64,000 nucleotides of DNA from Megamerina dolium (Eukaryota > Arthropoda > Insecta > Diptera > Megamerinidae): the NCBI GenBank assembly GCA_963854835.1, contig OY978526.1, positions 36,184,501 through 36,248,500 of the forward strand, in the 5' to 3' direction. Numbering within the stretch: the stretch's first letter is position 1; the number at the start of each line of letters is the position of its first letter. Shown piece by piece: positions 37,429-47,494 of the stretch. Made by a program: the position numbers and the translations under genes. A model generated the notes under the pieces. It was not told the DNA's origin, made no database searches, and saw only the letters and a list, made by a program, of their open reading frames with translations.

Positions 37429-37440
37429 TTGTATTAGAAT
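37429..37440. repeat. 12 bp target-site duplication, left
   Basis: TTGTATTAGAAT, repeated exactly at 38999-39010 on the other side of the LINE. Confidence 0.9.
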
Positions 37441-38998
37441 ACTTACTTACTTACTTACTTACTTATGTGGTCATAACAACCGAATATCGATTTAGGCCGA
37501 ATATAATATGCTTCGCTAGCCATCTCTGTTCTTCGCTAGCTGGCGCCAGTTAGAAATTCCAAGAGCCGTCAGGTTCTCCAGTACTTGGTCTTTCCACCGA
37601 AGGTGAGGTCTTTCTCTTCTGCGTCGTCCTCCAGCGGGTTCAGAATATAACACCTTCTTAGCTGGAGCGTGTTCTTCCATTCGCTCGACATGACCTAGCC
37701 AGCGCAGCCGCTGGATTTTGATGCGCTTTACTATGTCAATATCGGCATACAGCTCGTACAGCTCATGGTTGTACCTTATTCGGTATTCGCCACCAACGCA
37801 AATAGGTCCAAAGATCTTACGTAGGACTTTTCTCTCGAAAACCCCAAGCATTCACTCATCCGAGGTGGAAATTGTCCAGGCTTCAGCGCCATATGTTAGG
37901 ACAGGCATGATGGGAGACTTGTAGAGTGTAGTTTTCGTTCTTCGAGAGAGGGCTCGACTTCTCAATTGCTTACTTAGCCCAAAGTAGCACCTGTTTGCAA
38001 GAGTGATCCTTCGTAATATCTCCAGGCTGACGTCATTACTGCTGTTAATGCTGGTTCCAAGATAGACAAAGTCCCTTACTACTTCAAAAGCGTAGTTGTC
38101 AACAGTGACGTGCTGTCCAAGACGCCGGGACTCTTTGTTTGTTGACACTAGATACTTCGTCTTGCCCTCGTTCACCGTGAGACCCATCCAACGCGACTCT
38201 CTTTCCAACTCTGAGAATGCTGCACTGACTGCTCGCGTGTTCATGCCGATTATGTCAATATCGTCGGCATACGCTAACAGCATGACACTTTTGTTGAAGA
38301 TAGTGCCATTATGTCGTAGATCAGCAGCTCGTATTATTTTCTCCATAATAAGATTGAAGAAGTCGCATGATAACGAATCACCTTGTCTGAAACCCCCATC
38401 ATCTGTAATTGGGGTTATCGGGCAATCTCCTCCACTGGCGGAATTGTTCGTAGCATCGCCATTTAGTAACGTGGAGAAGTGTTCCCTCCATAGGCTCAGT
38501 ACACTCTGGACATCTGTAACCAGATTCCCATTTCCATCACGACAAGAAGAGGCTCCGGGATTTAAACCTCCACTCAGGCGCTTGATATTTTCGAAGAATT
38601 TTCGAGTCTCATTCTTGTCGGTACACATCTCTATCTCCTCACACTCGCGTCTTTCTTGTTCTCTTTTCTTGTGCCTGAAAAGACGTCTCTCTGCACTCCT
38701 TTTCTCTCTATACCGCTCCTTAACAGCTCGCGTTGCACCTGCACGCAGGGTTCTTCTGTAGGCGGCGTCTTTCTCTGCGGTAGCGTGGCGACACTCCTGA
38801 TCATACCACTCATTCCTCAGAGGCCGGTAGTAACCGATTACCTCCTCGGCAGCAGTAGTCATGGAGTGGGATATATGTGTCCACCGTGCGCATGTATCAT
38901 CAAGTGGGGAAGTGTTCTGCATAAGCAGATCGGATAGTCGAGTGGAAAATGCATCTGCTATCTCTGGTGGTCGCAGCTTACTGACGTCGAGCTTTCTC
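37441..38998 (-). mobile_element. RTE-like LINE, RT core deleted
   Basis: 1558 bp insertion on the minus strand, bounded by exact 12 bp duplications (TTGTATTAGAAT). Its 3' end is a five-fold tetramer tail (CTTA on the plus strand, 37442-37465), a tail type seen in RTE-class LINEs. It is 5'-truncated, because the coding sequence begins after the endonuclease. The coding parts are in the next two entries' evidence. Related fragments are at 12.2, 33.6 and 63.4 kb. Confidence 0.9.
37516..38922 (-). pseudogene. RTE-like LINE polyprotein, two open parts
   Basis: Minus-strand frame 38922-37852 encodes the linker between endonuclease and RT (a charged RYREKRSAERRLFRHKKRE helix, KFFENIKRLSGG, LWREHFSTLLNG). 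It then jumps from CPITPITDD directly to GGFRQGDSLSCDFFNLIMEK. The jump removes RT motifs 1 to 4, including the first catalytic Asp. LLAYADDIDIIG (the RT active site) and the thumb region (DFVYLGTSINSSNDVS, RTKTTLYKSPIMPVLTYG) follow. A stop or shift at about 37852 separates the C-terminal part (37851-37516: MLGVFERKVLRKIFGP, KIQRLRWLGHVERM). The missing block is present in the 63.4 kb copy, which proves a deletion here. It cannot make active RT. The family name RTE-like is from memory of the thumb/tail motifs. Confidence 0.85.
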
Positions 38999-39010
38999 TT
39001 GTATTAGAAT
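38999..39010. repeat. 12 bp target-site duplication, right
   Basis: TTGTATTAGAAT, identical to 37429-37440, marking the 5' end of the minus-strand LINE insertion. Confidence 0.9.
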
Positions 39011-40079
39011 TCCTTTGTTATTTAAAACAATTAAAACTTCAGAAAAACTTAGGAAAAACTATCTTATGAGATCTCATTTGCAAGTTGTGTAGGATTATTT
39101 TTCGTCTGGCTTAATTTTGAAAGATGCGTCGCCCTGAAGAAAAAAATCATTAACGAAAACATTCTCGATGTATCTTAGTACATTGATTTTGCTAAGTTGC
39201 CACCATTGCCAGGCGCCCTGTTTCTAGGAACACTTCGAACTCCTCCGGCCCGTATTATGTATACTTTATTTTCATGCTTCTACAAATACTTTTTAAGAAT
39301 TATTTATTGCGTATATGTACTTGTAGGTAATCGGTTATCAATTTCGACAATCATTAAGAGTCTCCTTTGCATGATTTTTACTATGTGAAAGAAAACAGGC
39401 TAATGGTTACAATGAAAAACTTGCTGAGAGTACAATTTTTTTGACGAGACCTCTCCTAAAAATCTAATTATATTGTAGTCTCAAGCTCAGGAGACAAATG
39501 ATGCCTTAAGTAGTAAAAATATGTGTCTCTCAGAATCGTAGTTACAGAGTGGTCATGATTTAAAAATTTTTTAAATGAAGTCACCGTACGAAAACTTATA
39601 AAGGTGTGAATTAGTGTTAGTATTTAAATGAAATCAGTCAAAATAAAAATATCAGCAAAACTGAAGGGTGACAAATGAAGTAGGGTACATAAAAAATCAG
39701 ACAGCCCTGCATTTATGCATCATTTTAAGCAAATACTTTAATTTTATAATTATATATAATATAGAAATCTTCACTTCATAGTAAACTCAATAACAAAAAT
39801 ATATTATATGAATAGAAAAATTGTAAAAATGGTAATTTTTCGAAAAATTACCCATCAAGTTAATTCGTAGTGACTTGTATTTTTCTCCAACACTAACCAA
39901 TATAAACAATTTTCCTCACACAATAAACAAAAAAGTTGGCAAATTTTTTTTTGTGTAGCAGAAAAAAAAAATGAGGGCGAATGAAAACCGAAAAAAAAGT
40001 AATACAAAGAATGAAAATCATTTATATCGAAATAAACAACCACCATCAAGCACAAGTAGAAGAAGAAGACGAAGAACCA

Positions 40080-40112
<33 letters not shown>

Positions 40113-41865
40113 GCAGCAATACTGAACCCTCTTCTGTTCGGGGCGCACTCCAAATGTAATTTATGATGTCATCCATCATTTTTATCGTGAAAATACATTT
40201 TCCTGCCTCAGCCTCAGACTCAACCCAATTTTCTGTCATTGGCCAAGGACTTGTATATACGCGTATGTGTTTGTGTGTGTGTGTACGTGGGTGTATGTAG
40301 AATTGTTGTTGTGTGTTGTAGTCACTACTGGCATTAGTGGCGGTATTGTTGTTATTTTTCGTCGTTGCATAAATACCGAAAACGCGTATGTCTTCAAGAA
40401 GAAGCAAAAGAAATTAGAGAAGGTATTTATGTAAGTACTAAAATATTTGTTGTTTGTTAAGCAGCACAATCTAAATAAGAGTTGTAAGAGTACAGTAGTG
40501 TGAGGAAAGAAAATAAGTAAATAAAAAAAGAGGAAAAATATTCGCTGATTACAATGATTTTACAACCCTCGCTTGAGTGGCTGCTGCCATTGAAGCGCAT
40601 TCTGTCATTGCTACCGCATACGGGTAGCTACCACCCACTCATATGGACGCAACCACGCCAGAGCTACTCATTGCTGGCTGTTGACGTTAATGATGTATGT
40701 ATATATGTGTGAGCACATGAAATATCACCCCATCTCCCTTCTCGTCCACTTACCTAAAACGACTACAAATTGTTTCTTTGCTACAAGCATAAGAAAAAAA
40801 AAAAACAATACAAAATAGTACAACGACGGAGCGAGGGAATTCAAATAAATAAATGCACAATGGAAATAATGAAAAGCGAAAGTGATGTTCTTTTCCATGC
40901 ATATGCATGTATGGTATATTTATGACACATACATGTATTTACATATTTAGATGTGTGTACTCATATGACTTCCTTACGATTCGATTTCCTTTTCGGGAGT
41001 ATGTGGGTGCGTACGCTTCAGTTCAAACACCAACAGTACATTAAGAAATGCCTGAAGTGCTGACACTTGAAACACACCGACTGACTCATTGATAAGCACC
41101 AACCCAACACACACCCTACCTACCCCCACACACACACACACGCACACACACACACGCACGCACACATACACACTCTCTACGAACATATGAAGGATAAGTA
41201 ATTAACAGTGTGAAGAACAATTGTTTTTATGTATATTAGTTACAAATTTTGGGGTGATGGCAAACGTATGGTACTGGTTATGGATCAACTCGGTATATAT
41301 GTATGTACTGATTGCTGCTACTCTTAGCAGGTATTCTTAATGAAGCGTAATATGAGGCACGTATAAGGAAGCGAAATAATCGTAAAAAAAATAATTATTG
41401 TCAAATTTGTATATTAATACATGAAATATATCAATGCAACATAACGAAACGGATTGCACAAAAATGCTGTTTTGTGTAATATAATGTACGACAGACGCTT
41501 GCCACCTAAATTTTCGGTAGACCTTAAGCACGCTAGCCATGATGTTAACACAGCTCACGTAAGAATAACTTACTTACTGAATCGATTGTGAATTCAAAGA
41601 AATTACAAATCACCCACATAAAATTAACAGGAAGCAAAATTTTTTAAAGTTAAGTTTAAACAATACTGAAAATTACTCACTTGAATTTGCTTAAATTTGA
41701 CAAATTGTGCAATTCTGCATTCTGCAAGATTCCTATAATTTGTGAGAATTCAGCTAAAATGTATATACATAAAGCTGCTTCGATTTTCTTATTATGATTG
41801 CGGATTGTTACTCAATATGAAGAAGTCATTCGATTATAATTTGGTCAAATGTTTGCTCTAAAGTG
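39011..41865. other. Anonymous DNA with microsatellites
   Basis: Includes (GAT)n at 40081-40111, GT repeats near 40270, and a CA/CG-alternating tract at 41108-41170. Moderately GC-rich text at 40560-40700 carries no open frame. The minus-strand frame 41337-41558 (MSCVNIMASVLKVYRKFRW…) has no support beyond being open. Confidence 0.45.
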
Positions 41866-41871
41866 ACTTAC

Positions 41872-42320
41872 GATGGCATGGTAATAAAGAAAAATGGAAT
41901 TAAAATGATGGAAATAGATGAGAGTACATCCGGTCGATAGAAATATTTCCTGCGAAATGCCCTCAAAGTATAGAAAGTGAAAGTAGCCATCGAGCCAACA
42001 TACGGCCACAGATTGGTAAAATTTTTACCGAAAAATATTTTACGATGCCATAATAGAATATAAAGAAAAATAGAATTAGTGGTATTGATAAAACGTTTTA
42101 AATATATGCAAGTGAATTTGACAGACAAATTTTTCTCTTGGATTATGCTCTGGATATTTTGTAAGTGAGAACATTCTGTTCTTTCTTGAATTGGTTTTAT
42201 TAGTTTTTTTGCTAGATATGATAGTATTAAAATAACATATCTATTCCAACTATTATTAAAAAAATATAACGCACATAAACAATTCCTTAATTTATTTTCA
42301 ATTATAAAAAATCCAAGGAT
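41872..42320 (-). other. Candidate exon, multi-pass membrane-like, unrecognised
   Basis: On the minus strand one frame is open for about 150 codons, from the codon at 42320 to a TAA that lies inside GTAAGT, a consensus 5' splice signal (41871-41866). A possible acceptor, CTATCATATCTAG, lies at about 42215. Such length without a stop is unlikely by chance in DNA this AT-rich. The product has alternating hydrophobic segments (NSIFLYILLW, SSISIILIPFFFI) and basic loops (KRF, HRKIFFGKNF, RAFRRKYFYR). It lacks an ATG near the start, so it would be an internal exon. It is adjacent (22 bases) to the mariner at 42342. I do not recognise the protein; it could also be a decayed gene piece. Confidence 0.35.
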
Positions 42321-42341
42321 TTACAAAACAAATTAAACATA

Positions 42342-43644
42342 CAAGGTGCTACAATTATGTATTATGACTCGAACCATATCTCAGCAACCAACGCGCCATT
42401 CATGTGTAAGCTTCAACCTTCCTCTACTAACTGTCAAAATTTTATGGTATTTGGTTGACATTTAATGTTTATTGACATTCATTTTACAAAACACGTGTTC
42501 GTTTGATGTTGAAATTTTAACATGGAGCAAAGAGCGGTCATTAAATTCCACGCAAAAATTGGTAAAAGTGCATCAGAAATATTCGGAATGATGCAGCAAG
42601 CGTATGGCGATGCTTGTTTATCAAAATCAAATGTTGTTATATCGCATAAACAGTTTGTGGATGGCAGAGAGTCGCTGGAAGATGAAATAAAAGAAGGAAG
42701 GCCAATTTCAGTGCAGACGCCGGAAGCGATCCAGAAAGTTCGTGATTTTATTACAGAAGACCGCAATGCTTCAGTGAAAATGATGGAAGAGGCCTTAAAC
42801 ATCAACAGAGAAACTATCCGACTCATTCTTCACGAGGATTTGGGCAAAAACAAAGGTCTGCGCGAGATTTGTTCCACACACATTGACCAAGGACCAAAAA
42901 TTAATGAGAGTCAGTCATTCTAGAGACATGGTTGCAGCTGCAGAAAATAATCTAAACTTCCTGAAAACAATTGTTACGGGCTATGAAACATGGTGTTTCC
43001 AATACGATCCAGAAACCAAGCGTCAAAGTGCGGAATGGAAATCAAAAAACTCACCACAAGCAAAAAAAAAAAAAACACGAAAAGTTCCATCAAAAATCAA
43101 AACAATGCTCATCACATTCTTCGATAGCAAAGGAATTATCCAGAAAGAATTTGTTCCAACTGGTCAAACAGTTACTTCCGCATGTTACCTCGAGGTTTTG
43201 AAGCGTTTGATGTCCAGAATCCGTCATGTTCGACCAGAATACCGTGATCCAAAAACTTGGTCTCTGTTGCACGATAATGCACCGAGTCACACAGCACTTA
43301 TTGTTCGTCAATTTTTGGGTCGGAATCAGGTCTGTGTGTTGAATCACCGGCCGAATTCATCTGATTTGGCACCGTGCGACTTCTTTTTGTTCCCAAAACT
43401 GAAATTGGAGTTAAAGGATGCTCTTTTGATGACATTCAGATCATACAACGGGCTTCGACGAGGGCACTTTAGGCAATTCCGAAAAATGAGCTGGAACACG
43501 CTTTTGAATCACTATTAAATCGATGTAACAAGTGTATTGAATCAGGAGGAGAATATTTTGAATAAATATACCGAAAAATTAGCAGATATCGTGTTTTAAT
43601 TGCGTTTTCTAGAGGCAGTCTTAATACATGATTGTCGCTTCTTG
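42342..43644 (+). mobile_element. Full-length mariner element, copy 2
   Basis: 1303 bp with TA on both sides (42340-42341, 43645-43646). Terminal inverted repeats of about 28 bases: CAAGGTGCTACAATTATGTA at the left; at the right the complement reads CAAGAAGCGACAATCATGTA. Contains one broken transposase. The 24.3 kb copy is the same lineage. Confidence 0.95.
42522..43565 (+). pseudogene. mariner transposase with mutated catalytic site
   Basis: DD34D-type cut-and-paste transposase. N-terminal helix-turn-helix region (MEQRAVIKFHAKIGKSA, GRESLEDEIKEGRP, INRETIRLILHEDLG) is open from ATG 42522. One extra A in a run near 42846-42852, compared with the 24.3 kb copy, shifts the frame before the WVPHxL-type linker. 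The catalytic half (frame of 42883-43518) keeps the second Asp (LLHDNAPSH) and, 34 residues on, the third (DLAPCDFF). The first Asp motif, normally GDETW, reads GYETW, so the catalytic Asp is now Tyr. Another shift near 43455 and an in-frame TAG separate the true C terminus, which ends at TAA 43563-43565. It is inactive on at least three counts. Confidence 0.92.
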
Positions 43645-43649
43645 TATGC

Positions 43650-44064
43650 ATGTGATAAATAAAATTATAAACAACTAGTTTGTTTTTTTCCCTTATTCAA
43701 AGTATCAATATCAATATTTGCAGACTTTCTCGACTCCAAGCTGTGGCGATAGCACTATAGCAAAATAGGTATTTTGGGTATCCGTTGTTTCTGTTGATTT
43801 TCGCACAAGAGGTGAAATTTACAGCGTAAAGGGAATTTATATAAAGAGTCAGGGTGGTGGTAAGTACGACGATTTTCATTTAATTAATACTTGAAATGCT
43901 AATATTATTAATAATTAATTTGAATTAATTATTGTTTTAGTTATTGTTTTACTCAAAACTTAGCTGGAAAAAAAGAGTTTCGCTAAAGTGTCGGTGCTTG
44001 GCATTATAAATCCTGCTTATTCACACATTTCGTCATTAAAACAGACAAACTTATACCGTATGTA
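43650..44064. other. Anonymous AT-rich DNA
   Basis: Nothing recognised between the mariner and the LINE remnant. It includes repeated TTAATT/AATTATT text near 43900. Confidence 0.4.
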
Positions 44065-44870
44065 GAGGATTTCATTTCATTTCATTTATTGCAGTCTATG
44101 GAAAACAAAGTCTCCTTACATCTTAGAATAATACATGATTAAAAATATTTAAATAAAAATAAAAATTATACAAATAAATATAATTATACATCATTATAAA
44201 ACAAAACCACTAAAGCACCTTTGGGTAAAGTCAAATCGATAGAAACATCACTATTCAACCTATTGAAATTCAGAAGAGCCAAAGTGATTGGTTCATTTAG
44301 AGGATAATTACTCCTAGATGGACAAGAGTAATATTTTTACTACATATATTCGCGACTTTACTCAAAAACGCATCATTTGAGTCTGAGGCATTAAGCTCAG
44401 TGAACAAGCATTCCCAATTTAAATTCTCAGCAATATTATTAATATGGTCAAAATCACATAAGTTATAATTAAATTGTCGAATTATATTATCAGAAGAAAA
44501 GAAAAGCATACAACTTGATTTCTAAGAATAACGGAATATAATTCAAATTCAATTCAGAGACAGGAGAAATACAATTCGTTTATAGTAAATTAACATCATT
44601 ACTTCTAAAAAATAAGATCTATAATTCTTTAGCTTATTTACATAAGAATTAATCTGCATTAAATCTATACCAAACAAACTATCAATAAGATATATTTCAT
44701 ATGACTTATTTACATTATTAGGTGTAAGAATTAAATCTTTACAGATAGAAGACCAATTAATATTAGGCAGGTTAAAATCGCCAAGTACACATATATGATT
44801 ATCGCCAAGAATTTCCTCAAAAAGATGAAACATACATATTAACCATATGAGCAAAATATAACTCATCTGA
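44065..44870 (-). pseudogene. LINE remnant: endonuclease plus 3' tail
   Basis: Minus-strand pieces: the endonuclease motif CVLGDFNLPNINW (frame 44866-44549), continuing to the YEIYLIDSLFGIDL region. A second open piece (44509-44297) contains LNASDSNDAFLSKV, typical of the segment between endonuclease and RT in CR1/Jockey-like elements. No RT motifs follow. Within about 180 bases the sequence reaches TGCAATAAATGAAATGAAAT (complement near 44072-44095), which looks like a 3' end with a short repeat tail. It therefore appears internally deleted. The clade is uncertain. Confidence 0.65.
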
Positions 44871-44874
44871 ACTT

Positions 44875-45950
44875 AACGGTGAATGTATGACACAGTGAGG
44901 AACAATAGATATGATGCACTCTGGTCATTTCTGTTTTTTTCCAGTATTTTTTTCAAAAATGATTGACTATTGCTACGTACATATTTCTAAAACAACTTGA
45001 TGATGTACTTTTTTTCGTTGTTTTTTTTTTTCACTAGATATATACATTCACAGATACATAAATCTATTTCTTCTAGTTAAATCATAATGCATTTTCGCAT
45101 CAGCACAATCATACCATATGTACATATAAATGTAAGGAAAATTCGAATATTCAGCCGATCATAAATTAAAGCGCATTTCACTTGACTAAAACGTCGAAAA
45201 AAAAGAAGAGTTGAAGGGAAAAAAATGTAAATAACATGCAAATAAAAATAGAGAATATAATCATGAAAAATATATAAAAATAAAATAAAATAGAAAATGA
45301 AAAAATGTCTCGGCAATTTGGAACACATGTACGCACAGCGGCGGCGTAGTCTATTTGCCATATGTACATTCTTACATACATATGTTTGTATGTATGCGAG
45401 AAAATCCACCTCATTCCACAGACTGAACATCAAATAAATCTACAACGATTGCTTTGATTCTTGAGACTCAAGTATATAGTTGTGCATGTGCATACATACA
45501 TACATATGTACTATTTCATAAGAGCCAAGAAATTGTGGACGACATGCATGTGTGTCTATGTGATGCAAACTTATTTATTTACATATGTATGTACGTAAAC
45601 CAAAACTGAATATTACAAAGCTAAATTGATAGGACACAATTGACTATGAAATATAAAGACAAAGTTTGTGCTTTTAGATAGACTCTCTTGTATTAGATTA
45701 ATCACTGGGATTGTTTTAAAAGACCTGATGTATATAGTAAAATCAATTTTTTTTTTTAATTGAAGGAAACTTTATTAGCATATATTTTCAAATATTATAG
45801 CAAGAATAATGTCTATAACAAGTCTCGAATGAAATTGACTCTATGCATTTAGCTTTCAACTGTGAATGTGAATCATATATTAAGTATGTATGTACTCATA
45901 CAATATATTGCATTCACACATTCCCCTCATTTTATTCTTAACTATAAAGC
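44875..45950. other. Anonymous DNA
   Basis: AT-rich, with TACATA/TATGTA runs. Minus-strand frames of 78 and 118 codons around 45.08-45.43 kb give Phe/Ile/Tyr-rich products from A-rich DNA and are not convincing. Confidence 0.45.
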
Positions 45951-45957
45951 AACTCAT

Positions 45958-46188
45958 ATGTCAACTCTTATTCTCATTGCAATATTTTCTCTGTTATTTG
46001 CCGGGTATCAGAATTATTGTCTTTTTCGTCTAATGTACGAGTATGTAGGTTTGTATGATACTTTGTATGAAGAAAATGATAAATTATTGCGCAATAAACA
46101 AGAAGAGGACTGCAAAACTTATTCATATAGTGAGTATTTCAAACAACACACCGCCATCGTACAGTGTTTCCCTGTTGGCCAAAAATAA
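45958..46188 (+). CDS. Small single-pass membrane-like ORF, unrecognised
   Basis: From ATG 45958, 76 codons. There is an N-terminal hydrophobic segment (STLILIAIFSLLFAGY) and then a charged, possibly helical stretch (YDTLYEENDKLLRNKQEEDCK). The distribution of residues looks protein-like, but there is no homologue I can name, no evident splice or promoter signal, and the frame is also open upstream to 45862. It could be a micropeptide gene or chance. Confidence 0.2.
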   Translation: MSTLILIAIFSLLFAGYQNYCLFRLMYEYVGLYDTLYEENDKLLRNKQEEDCKTYSYSEYFKQHTAIVQCFPVGQK

Positions 46189-46189
46189 G

Positions 46190-47124
46190 TGAATCATTTG
46201 AATGTCACATTCTTAAAAAGAAGTGTACGTCAGACAAAGGAGAACACGTTGACTGAGCAAAATTTAAATTTTTCTGTAAAATGCTTATTTATTGAAGTGT
46301 AATTCGTCATTAAAGTTGCACCTTCTATTTCAAATATTTCTTTAACTTTCAGTACATATTATAATATGTATTTTCAAGAACTAAATCAGTTTTCAAATGA
46401 AAGTTTTCCAGAAATAGAGGCTATATAAAATAAAAAAATCTATTTTTTCAACCTAAATATGCTGAAAACTTATACAAACTGCAAATATGTGCGAATTGAA
46501 AAATAATATCTTTAGCTCAATTGCTCAATTGCTCATTACCAATCATTTTTCCACATTAAACAACAACAACAAAACTATAAGCCGGCCTTAAGGGGCTAAT
46601 TGTATTCAAAGCGCAAATTTTTGGTTTTACTTAAAGCATTTCCTTTGAAAATTTCAACTTAATCCAATAAATATTGTACTTTTTTAGATATTTTACAATT
46701 TACACAGAGCAAATGTAAAACTTTAAACGTGCAGTTTTCGAAGCCTGATCGAAAAACAAATAAGATCACCTTCGATTCAAAATTTACATATATTTTCCGA
46801 AACATGAAAATTCCAACGAAAATTGTTCTAATGCAAATTAAGTTCCGTACTTTCATAGATTGTATGTACATTTGTGGTTTTGGAAATAGAAATCTAATTT
46901 TTTTTTTGCAATAGTCATTGTGTTCCGAGTTTAGTGCTCAGGAATGATTTTTCACGCCGGAGCTTTACTTAATTACTTAATTACATATATTAAATTTGAC
47001 TGAATTCGAATCAAGTTTATTATTTCTGCCACATCCCATATAGGAAGATGACATTGTGTATCGTAGCTAGTATTGTTTCGATGAAGCCATGTATTCGATA
47101 CCTTATACCCAATAAAAGTATCGG
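46190..47124. other. Anonymous DNA
   Basis: No gene or repeat recognised. The palindromic GCCGGCCTTAAGG text near 46582 has no partner end that I could find. Confidence 0.4.
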
Positions 47125-47490
47125 TGATTAGTGAAATGTTTAGTGCGTTGGCCTTCTGATCTGGGTTCATTTCCCGGCAAAAGCACAACTTTTATGGTAT
47201 ATCGAAAATATTTTTCATTCGAACGGTACCCACCTGTCGACAAGCAATGGGTAATTCTTCCGGCTGTAACAATTTGCCATGAAAAAGCTTCTAAAAGAGA
47301 TTTGTGAAAAAGCTCAGGGAAAGTGATGTCGCAAAGGTTATGCCGTTCGGAAGCGGCTAATATAAGTAGGCTCCTTGTAAGACTGTCCGCTAAATTTAAC
47401 ACCCACAACAGTACAGGAAGAGAAGCTCGGCGGCCAGAGGGTCCTTTTGGGCCTTTAAGTGCCATATATTTATTTATTTTTTTAATGCTT
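47125..47490 (+). mobile_element. tRNA-derived SINE, copy D
   Basis: Plus-strand copy. The head has a decayed A box (TTTAGTGCG) and a decayed B box (GGGTTCATTTCCC), plus the shared GTTGGCCTTCTGATCT. The body runs through ATTTGCCATGAAAAAGCTT, GCCGTTCGGAAG, AATTTAACACCCACAACAGTAC and GAGAAGCTCGG to GCCTTTAAGTGCCATATATT. The tail is TATATTTATTTATT. It aligns with copy A across the body in reverse orientation, which defines the family's 3' end. Confidence 0.85.
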
Positions 47491-47494
47491 TCTG

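Noticed and set aside
38096..38937. Plus-strand frames of 221 and 93 codons
   Set aside because: They are antisense shadows of the LINE coding sequence on the minus strand.
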